Shown here one piece after another: positions 1 through 5,431 of a stretch of 6,404 nucleotides of DNA; positions within the stretch are counted from its first letter, which is position 1, and every line of letters starts with the position of its first letter. The notes beneath the pieces were generated by a model. The model did no database searches. It was not told where the DNA came from and worked only from the letters and a program-made list of their open reading frames with translations. The stretch covers positions 1 through 6,404 of the forward strand of contig JAZDMK010000317.1 in the NCBI GenBank assembly GCA_043800975.1, written 5' to 3'. The translations under genes were made by a program, and so were the position numbers. The DNA comes from JAZDMK01 sp043800975 (lineage in GTDB: Bacteria; Bacteroidota; Bacteroidia; Bacteroidales; JAHJDW01).

Positions 1-333
1 AGAAGAATTCTTCGCAGTAAAATGACACCTGCTGAAGCTGCCTTTTGGAATATTCTCAAAAACAAAAAGCTACAAGGCAGAAAATTCAGAAGACAGCATA
101 GTATTGGGAATTATATTCTCGATTTCTTCTGCCCAAGTGAACGTCTTGCAATTGAGTTGGACGGGCAGTATCATGAATTGAGAATTGAAAAAGATTCTGT
201 TCGTGATAGATATCTTGAAGCGCTTGGAATAAAAGTAATGCGATTTGAAAACATCTGGATATGGGATAATCCGGATGGTGTGTTAAAAGAAATTGCAGAA
301 AACTTTGGTTGGTATAACAAAAGCAAGAAATAG
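1..333 (+). CDS. DUF559 (Vsr-like) endonuclease-domain protein, 5'-partial
   Basis: Small solo nuclease-fold protein of the DUF559 family, related to the very-short-patch-repair (Vsr) PD-(D/E)XK fold. Counting from the ATG at base 22, the family landmarks are MTPAE (1-5), a basic stretch KLQGRKFRRQH (16-26), an acidic residue in ILDFFCP (D34), the core ELDGQYH (E45, D47, H51), and a C-terminal YLEALGIKVMRFEN strand. The frame is open back to base 1 and the seven upstream codons read RRILRSK, which resembles the ARxLR lead usually preceding MTPAE in this family. The real start is therefore probably left of the window and the ATG at 22 internal. The stop TAG is followed within about 8 bases by a GC-rich palindrome. 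The cellular role of solo DUF559 proteins is not established; nuclease activity is inferred from fold. Family assignment is confident, function is not. Confidence 0.88.
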   Translation, partial: RRILRSKMTPAEAAFWNILKNKKLQGRKFRRQHSIGNYILDFFCPSERLAIELDGQYHELRIEKDSVRDRYLEALGIKVMRFENIWIWDNPDGVLKEIAENFGWYNKSKK

Positions 334-341
334 AATTTCGC

Positions 342-375
342 GTTCCTCGACCTCTCCAGGAGGGGAACTTTTTTT
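342..375 (+). terminator. Hairpin plus T-run after the DUF559 gene
   Basis: GTTCC (342-346) pairs with GGAAC (364-368) and CCTC (351-354) pairs with GAGG (360-363), leaving a four-base bulge TCGA on one side and a TCCAG loop. Seven T residues (369-375) follow directly. This fits an intrinsic terminator for the DUF559 gene, whose stop is 8 bases upstream. The GC-rich CCCCTCC-type arm suggests it is also a copy of a dispersed repeat. The bulge weakens the call. Confidence 0.5.
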
Positions 376-393
376 AAGTAAAATATTTTAAAA

Positions 394-432
394 TAAAAAA
401 AACAAAAAGCTCCTCCACTTTTTAAGGGGAGG
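394..432 (-). terminator. Intrinsic terminator of the PLP enzyme-xanthine dehydrogenase operon
   Basis: Read on the minus strand, CCTCC (428-432) and GGAGG (412-416) form a five-bp GC-rich stem with an 11-base loop. It is followed by AGC and then a long T tract broken by one G (the A-rich 394-409 of the plus strand). It lies about 40 bases past the stop codon of the xanthine dehydrogenase gene, the right place to end the minus-strand operon. The stem is part of the palindromic repeat at 410-461, so the repeat appears to double as terminator. Confidence 0.55.
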
Positions 433-461
433 TGGCAAACCGCAGGTTTGACGGAGGGGTT
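410..461. repeat. GC-rich palindromic intergenic repeat
   Basis: A compact block with two nested inverted repeats: CCTCC/GGAGG (412-416 and 428-432) and a perfect CAAACC-GCA-GGTTTG hairpin (436-450), followed by GGAGGGG (453-459). Its composition is far more GC-rich than the surrounding A/T spacer. From memory, blocks reading CTCC...GGGGAGGTGG...ACGGAGGGGTT are scattered through many genomes that carry solo DUF559 genes. That link is recollection and cannot be verified here; the palindromes are seen directly. Confidence 0.6.
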
Positions 462-471
462 GAATTGATAA

Positions 472-3033
472 TTATTTAATTGGCTCCAACGGCAAACTAA
501 ACTGTCTCTTGCCCGAATAATGACAAAATGCATTTGCCACGGCAGCTGCAGTTGGTACTAAGCCTATTTCACCCAAACCTTTTGCGCCATAGGGCCCGTG
601 CGGGTCAGCGACTTCAACACCGATAACTTTTATTTCAGGAATCTGATTTGATTTTAAAATTTTTAAATCTTTCAGTTTTGTGCTGAGTAGTTTTCCGTCT
701 TTCATCGGAAGGTTTTCACTTAGGGCATAACCCAAACCCATGTGTACCGCGCCTTCGATTTGTCCTTCAAACAATGCAGGATTCATAATTTTTCCGGCAT
801 CGTGTGCAGCAATGAATTTTTCAATTTCTCCTATGTTATTCAGAACACAAAGTTGCGCGGCGTATCCGTAAGCAAAATGCGTAACTACTTTATCTGTATT
901 AGAGCCGGGCTTGGTTGTCCAGTCGCAGATCCAGTGGCCGGGATAAGATTTTCCTGCCAGTTCTTGTAAAGTATATTTTGATAAATCTTCATTCAGTTTT
1001 TTGCAGGCGTCGATCACCGCGTTGCAGGCAAGCATGGTAGCCCGCGAGGATGTTGTCATTCCGGTTACGAGGTTGGAAGATGTACAAATGACAACTTCCA
1101 TTTTATCGGCTGCCATTTTTGTTTCTTCACAAAGCGTCTGAATCACCATGTTCTGTATGCCTTGTCCCATCTCGGTCCAGCCGTGGTGAATAATAATTTT
1201 ATTTTCAGAAACAATTTCAATTTTCACATCACTGAAATCGGGCATTCCGTTTCCTACGCCCGCATTCTTGATTCCGCAGGCGATTCCTGCATATTTTGCT
1301 TTATAAAAATCTTCTTTAATCGCTTCCAGACATTTCTTCACGCCAATGCCGCCCTCGAGTACTTGCCCGGTGGCTGTCATTTTCCCGGTTTCTAATGCAT
1401 TGTCAAAACGGAACTGCCAGCGATCGAAATTTCCCTGCTTGCACAATTCATCAATGCAGCTTTCAAGTGCAAAGGCCGCTTGATTCGCACCAAAGCCGCG
1501 CATGGCACCGCAGGGAATGTTGTTGGTGTAAACAGTAAGCGCTTCCAGATCTACGCTGGCAAAGTGATACGCACCGCTGGCATGGCCGGCCACACGTTCC
1601 ATCACTTTGGTTCCCACCGATGCATAAGCACCTGAATCACCCACCGCACGCATTTTTAAAGCGGTCAGTATTCCGTTTTTATCACAGCCCACAGCGATGT
1701 CCATAAACACCGGATGCCGCTTGGGATGCATGATTATCGATTCATCCCGCGTGAGTGAAACCTGAACAGGCTTTTTTAAAAGAAATGCACACAAAGCCGC
1801 ATGTCCCTGAACAGTCATGTCCTCACGACCACCAAAGCCACCGCCGCAAGGCACTAGTGTTACTTTTACATTTTCTTCAGTCAGTCCGAGCAGGCTTGCA
1901 ATTTGTTTGCGGTCCACGTACACGCCTTGTCCCTGGCTTAATAGCTCAATGCCGTTTTCAAATGGGAATGCCAATGCAGCTTCCGGTTCCAGAAAGGCAT
2001 GTTCAATTCTTTGTGTTGTATAAAAGCCGGATGAAGTGAATGCCGAATTTTTTAATGCTTCATCAATCGCTTCTCCGCGCCGGACAATACATTTTTCCAG
2101 CAGGTTTTCTCTGTCGGGATGCACCTGTATGGCTCCGGATTCAATGGCTTTGTAAGGATCCGTAACCGGTTCCAGTACTTCATATTTCACATCAATCAAT
2201 GCAGCAGCAAGCCTTGCAGTATCTTCGTTAACAGCCACCACGCAGGCTAGTACATCACCGATGTATCGAGTGGTTTCGCCTTCGGCAATCATTAGTGGCC
2301 AGTCGGGGTAAATCAGTCCAGTGTATTTGTTTCCGGGAATATCTTTGGATGTAAACACTGCAGTAACGCCCTGCTGCGCCTTGGCTTTTGAAATATCTAT
2401 ACTGATAATTTTTGCCCGCGGATGTTCGCTGAATTTTAATACACCGTAAAGCATTCCTTCTTTGTGAATGTCTTTCAGAAAAGGACGTTTGCCTAGTGCT
2501 GTATCGACTGCCTGGTACTTGGGCAACGATGTACCAATGTTGCCGGATGTTTCAGAGAATACAACAGACGTATTATTTTTAAGTGATGATGCAGCGAGTT
2601 CAATGGCATCCAAAATTTTTACATAACCGGTGCAACGGCAAAGGTGTGGTACCAGTGCTTTTTTGATTTCTTCACGTGAAGGAGAAGGATTATTATGTAA
2701 CAGAATTTTTGTACGCATTAATAAACCGGGTGTGCAGAAACCGCATTGCACGGCACCTTTCTCCACATAGGCTTTGGCCAGAATATCACGAATGGATTCA
2801 GGAACGCCTTCCAGTGTAATCACCTGCGCGCCTTCCAGGTCTTTCATTTTGGTGGTGCACGATAAGCGGGCTTTGCCATCAATCTCCACAAGGCAGGCAC
2901 CGCAAGCTGCCTGCGCCGAGCAACCGTCTTTTACGGAGGTGATGTGAGCATCGTTGCGAAGAAATTTCAGTAGGGATAAATCATGATCTCCATTAAAGGA
3001 AACAGATTCACCGTTAAGATGAAAATGAATCAT
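472..3033 (-). CDS. Fused [2Fe-2S]/molybdopterin xanthine dehydrogenase, probable selenium-dependent type
   Basis: Molybdenum hydroxylase of the xanthine dehydrogenase family, predicted to hydroxylate purines such as hypoxanthine or xanthine in the cytoplasm. Residues 1-60 form a plant-ferredoxin-type [2Fe-2S] domain (C38, C44, C47, C59; the C-x5-C spacing is a known variant). Residues 85-150 form the second [2Fe-2S] domain (C97, C100, C132, C134 in CGFC...CRCTGY). After a linker comes the a/b hammerhead (about 175-300), then the two molybdopterin domains. E404 (GGGFGGRED), R512 (AMRGFG) and E822 (GLGE) align with bovine E802, R880 and E1261; the first two favour purine over aldehyde substrates. 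There is no FAD domain and no FAD-subunit gene in the window. The Fe-S to Mo fusion at about 850 residues is the usual layout of the selenium-dependent family (TIGR03311, as in Enterococcus faecalis). Selenium there is a cofactor ligand, so no UGA codon is expected and none is seen. It starts 3 bases after the upstream gene's stop, indicating co-transcription. Alternative: another N-heterocycle hydroxylase. Confidence 0.88.
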   Translation of the reverse strand: MIHFHLNGESVSFNGDHDLSLLKFLRNDAHITSVKDGCSAQAACGACLVEIDGKARLSCTTKMKDLEGAQVITLEGVPESIRDILAKAYVEKGAVQCGFCTPGLLMRTKILLHNNPSPSREEIKKALVPHLCRCTGYVKILDAIELAASSLKNNTSVVFSETSGNIGTSLPKYQAVDTALGKRPFLKDIHKEGMLYGVLKFSEHPRAKIISIDISKAKAQQGVTAVFTSKDIPGNKYTGLIYPDWPLMIAEGETTRYIGDVLACVVAVNEDTARLAAALIDVKYEVLEPVTDPYKAIESGAIQVHPDRENLLEKCIVRRGEAIDEALKNSAFTSSGFYTTQRIEHAFLEPEAALAFPFENGIELLSQGQGVYVDRKQIASLLGLTEENVKVTLVPCGGGFGGREDMTVQGHAALCAFLLKKPVQVSLTRDESIIMHPKRHPVFMDIAVGCDKNGILTALKMRAVGDSGAYASVGTKVMERVAGHASGAYHFASVDLEALTVYTNNIPCGAMRGFGANQAAFALESCIDELCKQGNFDRWQFRFDNALETGKMTATGQVLEGGIGVKKCLEAIKEDFYKAKYAGIACGIKNAGVGNGMPDFSDVKIEIVSENKIIIHHGWTEMGQGIQNMVIQTLCEETKMAADKMEVVICTSSNLVTGMTTSSRATMLACNAVIDACKKLNEDLSKYTLQELAGKSYPGHWICDWTTKPGSNTDKVVTHFAYGYAAQLCVLNNIGEIEKFIAAHDAGKIMNPALFEGQIEGAVHMGLGYALSENLPMKDGKLLSTKLKDLKILKSNQIPEIKVIGVEVADPHGPYGAKGLGEIGLVPTAAAVANAFCHYSGKRQFSLPLEPIK

Positions 3034-3036
3034 ACT

Positions 3037-4266
3037 TTAAAGAATATTTTTTATTAAATTAATATCAGGTTTTATTGGAGCTGGCATCTGCAACACCTGC
3101 TGCACAGCGTTAACATCTTTCAGACCAGAGCCTGTACACAGAATCACATTCACAGAATCGTTGACCAATTTATTTTCGTTTTTATATCGCAGCATTCCCG
3201 CAAAGGCAGCGGCACCGGCCGGTTCGGTAAACACCCCTGAGTTTTTTGCCAGTAGTGCAGAAGCGTTTACGATCTCTTCATCCGTTACAAGGCAGGTTTC
3301 GCCTTTGTATTGTTTAATGTATTGCTTTGCCATGCGGAAGTTGCGCGGTATATCCACCGAGATGGAATCAGCCACGGTATGCGAAGAAGAAGTAACAAAT
3401 GTTTCGCTTTCAAGATTGCGTATAATATTCGAACTCCCGTCGGCCTGTACCGAAACGATCACAGGCATGTGATCCGCAAACCCTAGTAATATCAGCTCTT
3501 CAAAGCCTTTAAAAATAGAGGAAACAATCACGCCATCGCCCACGGGAACAAAAATACGGTCAGGTACTTTTTGATTTAACTGCGAGAAAATTTCAAAAGC
3601 GGCAGTTTTCTTACCTTCCACCGTGAAAGGGTTGTATGAGGTGTTGCGGTGGTACCAGCCGAAATCGTTGGATGCTTCAATACACAAATCAAACGCGGCA
3701 TCATAGTTTCCATCCACCGGAACGATCGTGGCACCATACATCATGATCTGCGTGAGCTTGGCTTTGGGCGCAGTAGTAGGAACAAAAATTATTGCTTTCT
3801 GTTTCTGGGATGCACAAATGCCGGCCATGGAAGCGCCTGCATTTCCGGTAGAAGCCGCAGCAATCACATCCATCTTGTTTTCTTTTGCGTAGGCAGACAC
3901 AAGCGCAGAAGCGCGATCCTTATATGAAAACGTAGGGTTGGTACTATCGTCTTTAATAAGAAGTTGAAAAGGCAAATATTTGTTTTCAAAAGAATGCAGA
4001 TTGTATAAAGGTGTATTTCCAACGCGCAGGGGCGGGAGCGAGGCAGCGCTTTTCAGTGGCAGAAGTGGCAGAAAGGCTTGCTTCTCTATTTCAGAAAAAG
4101 AAAGTGATTTTAAATTATTGTAATCGTACAACACTTTCAGCACACCGAAGGGCGGCTGATCGGGTGTGTTTTTCGCACTGCAGTCGGGACAGAGATACAT
4201 TACTTTATCCGGCGCGAAAGTGCGGTTGCAGGAGGTGCATTGATATTGGAATGATGATGTTTGCAT
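3037..4266 (-). CDS. Threonine synthase-like PLP enzyme with N-terminal zinc ribbon
   Basis: Fold-type II pyridoxal-phosphate enzyme of the threonine synthase family, 409 residues, predicted cytoplasmic. A rubredoxin-like zinc ribbon opens the protein (C10, C13, C26, C29; CxxC-x12-CxxC). The PLP lysine is K116 in PTFSYKDRAS, the phosphate-binding loop is STGNAGAS (139-146), and PVGDG (241-245), EPAGAAAFAG (348-357) and CTGSGLKD (377-384) are further family landmarks. The sequence alone would be called threonine synthase, which converts O-phosphohomoserine to threonine. However, no other threonine-pathway gene is near, and it is the first gene of an operon with a xanthine dehydrogenase 3 bases downstream. 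A lyase role in catabolism is therefore possible, by analogy with YgeX, the fold-type II diaminopropionate ammonia-lyase of E. coli purine-linked clusters. That is inference. ATG start at 4264-4266, just downstream of a plausible promoter. Fold and family are secure; the substrate is open. Confidence 0.87.
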   Translation of the reverse strand: MQTSSFQYQCTSCNRTFAPDKVMYLCPDCSAKNTPDQPPFGVLKVLYDYNNLKSLSFSEIEKQAFLPLLPLKSAASLPPLRVGNTPLYNLHSFENKYLPFQLLIKDDSTNPTFSYKDRASALVSAYAKENKMDVIAAASTGNAGASMAGICASQKQKAIIFVPTTAPKAKLTQIMMYGATIVPVDGNYDAAFDLCIEASNDFGWYHRNTSYNPFTVEGKKTAAFEIFSQLNQKVPDRIFVPVGDGVIVSSIFKGFEELILLGFADHMPVIVSVQADGSSNIIRNLESETFVTSSSHTVADSISVDIPRNFRMAKQYIKQYKGETCLVTDEEIVNASALLAKNSGVFTEPAGAAAFAGMLRYKNENKLVNDSVNVILCTGSGLKDVNAVQQVLQMPAPIKPDINLIKNIL

Positions 4267-4281
4267 AATTTAAAAACTAAT

Positions 4282-4308
4282 GCAAATTACAAAAAAAAAG
4301 AATTACAA
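4282..4308 (-). promoter_or_regulatory. Possible Bacteroidota-type promoter of the PLP enzyme-xdh operon
   Basis: On the minus strand a TTG (complement of 4306-4308) lies 16 bases before TAATTTG (complement of 4283-4289). This is one base short of the TAnnTTTG -7 box and of the usual 17-23 spacing after a TTG -33 box. The gap contains a run of nine T residues. It is 16 bases upstream of the ATG at 4266, giving a very short leader. The -33 part overlaps the edge of the first REP palindrome. Confidence 0.3.
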
Positions 4309-4390
4309 TGCCATCCCTTCGGGATTGATGACTACTGAGCTTGGGATGTCGGCTTTCAATAACAATACAACTCCGAAAGAGTGGAAATGT
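4307..4390 (+). repeat. REPIN-like unit, copy 1 of an 84-base direct repeat
   Basis: A forward palindrome and a reverse palindrome enclose a spacer containing TGTCGGCTTTCAATAACAAT. It matches 4452-4535 without gaps at 76 of 84 positions by hand count. A shortened third copy, 4399-4442, matches the first 44 bases with about 8 differences and lacks the reverse palindrome. Confidence 0.8.
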
Positions 4391-4398
4391 CGGACTAC

Positions 4399-4442
4399 AA
4401 TGTCATCCCTTCGGGATTGTATGCTGCTTAGCTTGAGATGTC
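4399..4442 (+). repeat. Truncated middle copy of the REPIN-like unit
   Basis: It begins with the forward palindrome (core 4405-4417) and follows the 84-base unit without gaps to GATGTC, then diverges into TTGAATTA before the next full copy starts at 4452. The reverse palindrome is missing. Differences cluster just after the palindrome. Confidence 0.7.
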
Positions 4443-4451
4443 TTGAATTAA

Positions 4452-4535
4452 AATGCCATCCCTTCGGGATTGATGACTGCTGAGCTTTGGTTGTCGGCTT
4501 TCAATAACAATATAACTCCGAAGGAGTGGCATTGC
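4452..4535 (+). repeat. REPIN-like unit, copy 2 of an 84-base direct repeat
   Basis: Second full copy of the head-to-tail palindrome pair. Its reverse palindrome (4515-4527, ACTCC-GAA-GGAGT) pairs perfectly, whereas the one in copy 1 has a stem mismatch, so this copy looks better preserved at that end. Confidence 0.8.
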
Positions 4536-4549
4536 TTAGACGGAAGAAG

Positions 4550-4575
4550 AAAAAAAAATACAACCCCGAAGGGGT
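4550..4575 (-). terminator. REP palindrome that may end the transposase transcript
   Basis: On the minus strand the last REP element (ACCCC-TTC-GGGGT, 4563-4575) is followed by TGTA and nine T residues (complement of 4550-4558). It begins a few bases past the transposase stop codon (TGA, complement of 4583-4585). Stem, spacing and T-run fit an intrinsic terminator, though the four-base gap before the T-run is a little long. Confidence 0.45.
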
Positions 4576-4582
4576 GGCATTG

Positions 4583-5044
4583 TCAAACGAAAAACTCAAA
4601 CAAATACTTTTCGTTGTATTCGATTTCAAATTCTTTTAAAAATTCGAGATATTCGTCACGAAAAGTCACTTTTTTGTGGTGCTGCTCCTGCCGGAGAATG
4701 TAATTGTAAACATTATCAATAGCAGATTTGGAATACGAAAATGCTCCGTAACCTTCTTGCCAGCGAAATTTTCCACGCACAAGTTTATTTTCATTAATGA
4801 ACTTCGATGAATTATTCTTTATGTCTCTGACAATATCAGAAATCCTTTCTGAAGGTCTGAGGCTGAAAAAAACATGAACATGATCTTCCACGCCTCCAAC
4901 AATAATTGTCTTCTGATTTTTTGCATTGATAATCCCGGCAATGTATTTATGCAGTTCATCCCGCCAGGGCTTGATGATAAGATTCTCCCGGTGATTGACA
5001 GTAATTACAAGCTGAATGTAAATTTGTGAGTAGGCTCCGGCCAT
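4583..5044 (-). CDS. REP-associated/IS200-like Y1 tyrosine transposase (HUH)
   Basis: Single-domain Y1 transposase (IS200 TnpA family), 153 residues, of the kind that nicks and rejoins single-stranded DNA at hairpins. The HUH metal motif is H55-V-H57 in GGVEDHVHVFF. The catalytic tyrosine is most likely Y115, with metal-ligand Q119 in YNYILRQEQHHKK; this YxxxQ spacing matches IS608 TnpA. The N-terminal strand YSQIYIQLVITVNHRE and the RWQEGYGAFSYS segment are typical of the family. All catalytic residues are present and the frame is intact, so it may be active. No TnpB is present. Six REP-like palindromes lie directly downstream, the last one touching its stop codon. That context favours a resident REP-associated transposase (RAYT type) over a simple IS200 insertion. 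A -7 box is seen upstream at 5072-5079. Confidence 0.9.
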   Translation of the reverse strand: MAGAYSQIYIQLVITVNHRENLIIKPWRDELHKYIAGIINAKNQKTIIVGGVEDHVHVFFSLRPSERISDIVRDIKNNSSKFINENKLVRGKFRWQEGYGAFSYSKSAIDNVYNYILRQEQHHKKVTFRDEYLEFLKEFEIEYNEKYLFEFFV

Positions 5045-5071
5045 TGTGAAAAGTTAAAAATGATTACCGGA

Positions 5072-5079
5072 CAAAACTA
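5072..5079 (-). promoter_or_regulatory. Candidate -7 box for the transposase gene
   Basis: On the minus strand this reads TAGTTTTG, an exact match to the Bacteroidota TAnnTTTG -7 box, 27 bases before the ATG at 5044. No TTG -33 box is found 17-23 bases further upstream, where the 5090-5106 hairpin lies instead. Confidence 0.4.
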
Positions 5080-5089
5080 TTTCACTTCA

Positions 5090-5106
5090 CCGCATTGTAT
5101 ATGCGG
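5090..5106. repeat. Perfect 6-bp hairpin upstream of the transposase
   Basis: CCGCAT (5090-5095) and ATGCGG (5101-5106) form a perfect stem around a TGTAT loop. A run of eight A residues follows shortly after on the plus strand, so neither strand has the T-run expected of a terminator. Its place just outside the 5' end of the transposase gene makes it a candidate end structure or operator, but nothing proves this. Confidence 0.4.
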
Positions 5107-5176
5107 GCTAAAAAAAATATGAAAATAGATTTTGAGTTACTTCAAAAATCAAAAATCGCTAATCCTTGTTCTTAAA

Positions 5177-5203
5177 TCACTAAAATCCGAAGGATTTTAG
5201 TGA
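5177..5203. repeat. Perfect 12-bp palindrome with GAA loop overlapping a stop codon
   Basis: TCACTAAAATCC (5177-5188), loop GAA, and GGATTTTAGTGA (5192-5203) form a perfect inverted repeat. The CCGAAGG centre is shared with the REP-like elements at 4305-4582, but the arms differ. It covers the last codons and stop of the small lipoprotein gene on the minus strand. It may act as a transcript-end hairpin, though only a weak TTTAAG follows on the minus strand. Confidence 0.65.
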
Positions 5204-5340
5204 GCAATCCCTCGCTTCACATCAGAGCGGTAACCTTTCATGCCACGGCAGGAGGAGCCACAGGAAGTCAATACGAATGAAGAAACAATAAAGAGAATGA
5301 TTATTGAAATCCACAGTTTTTTATTGATGAGTTTTTTCAT
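5197..5340 (-). CDS. Short lipoprotein, 47 residues
   Basis: A small gene of ATG, 47 codons and TAA. The protein opens with MKKLINKKLW, followed by a hydrophobic stretch (ISIIILFIVSSFVL, 11-24) and a lipobox LTSC with the lipidated cysteine at C27. A classic type II signal peptide is therefore predicted, leaving a mature peptide of 21 residues. That peptide has a second cysteine (C31) and a basic, glycine-containing tail ending KRGIAH. It would be anchored in the inner or outer membrane. Very short lipoproteins of this form are common in Bacteroidota and mostly uncharacterised. An exact -7 box (TAAATTTG) lies 26 bases upstream of the start. The final codons and the stop fall within a perfect palindrome, so the original C-terminus may have been altered by repeat insertion. 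Function unknown. Confidence 0.72.
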   Translation of the reverse strand: MKKLINKKLWISIIILFIVSSFVLTSCGSSCRGMKGYRSDVKRGIAH

Positions 5341-5366
5341 GGTATGTTGGTTTTTGAGGATGATTG

Positions 5367-5374
5367 CAAATTTA
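5367..5374 (-). promoter_or_regulatory. Candidate -7 box for the 47-residue lipoprotein gene
   Basis: The minus strand reads TAAATTTG, matching TAnnTTTG exactly, 26 bases before the ATG at 5340. No TTG -33 box at 17-23 bases is visible. It lies between the two lipoprotein genes, so the smaller one may have its own transcript. Confidence 0.42.
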
Positions 5375-5431
5375 AGAATAAAATTAAAAAATGATGAATG
5401 ACTTTTAATACATTTATTAACAAGGCTGTTT

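Larger units (their letters stand above)
4305..4582. repeat. REP/REPIN-like palindrome array (six elements)
   Basis: This fills the space between the operon start and the transposase gene; no other gene is seen in it. Six related elements of about 23-24 bases share a short stem with a three-base TTC/GAA loop and an AATGCCA-type flank. Three face forward (cores 4313-4325, 4405-4417, 4458-4470; ATCCC-TTC-GGGAT) and three reverse (4370-4382, 4515-4527, 4563-4575; ACTCC or ACCCC-GAA-mirror). The reverse element at 4370 has one mismatch in its stem. Forward and reverse elements pair across a spacer of about 44 bases, as in REPIN/BIME units. Short open frames across the array appear to be by-products of the repeats. 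Confidence 0.85.

Noticed and set aside
171..533. Minus-strand 120-codon frame across the DUF559 gene and spacer
   Set aside because: It is antisense to the conserved DUF559 frame and crosses the terminators and the end of the dehydrogenase gene.
742..2039. Several plus-strand open frames of 68-94 codons inside the dehydrogenase gene
   Set aside because: They are antisense to a long, well-supported coding sequence and resemble no protein family.
4305..4582. CRISPR array
   Set aside because: Elements occur in both orientations, spacing is irregular (92 then 53 bases between forward cores), the spacer itself is repeated, and no cas gene is present.
4280..4703. Two plus-strand open frames (67 and 77 codons) across the palindrome array
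   Set aside because: They consist mainly of translated REP repeats (recurring HPFGID/TPKEW-like words), and the second runs antisense into the transposase gene. No known domain or initiation signal.
5119..5175. An 18-codon plus-strand open frame starting MKIDFELLQK
   Set aside because: Too short to judge, with no promoter or ribosome-binding support, and it lies in an AT-rich spacer where such frames arise by chance.
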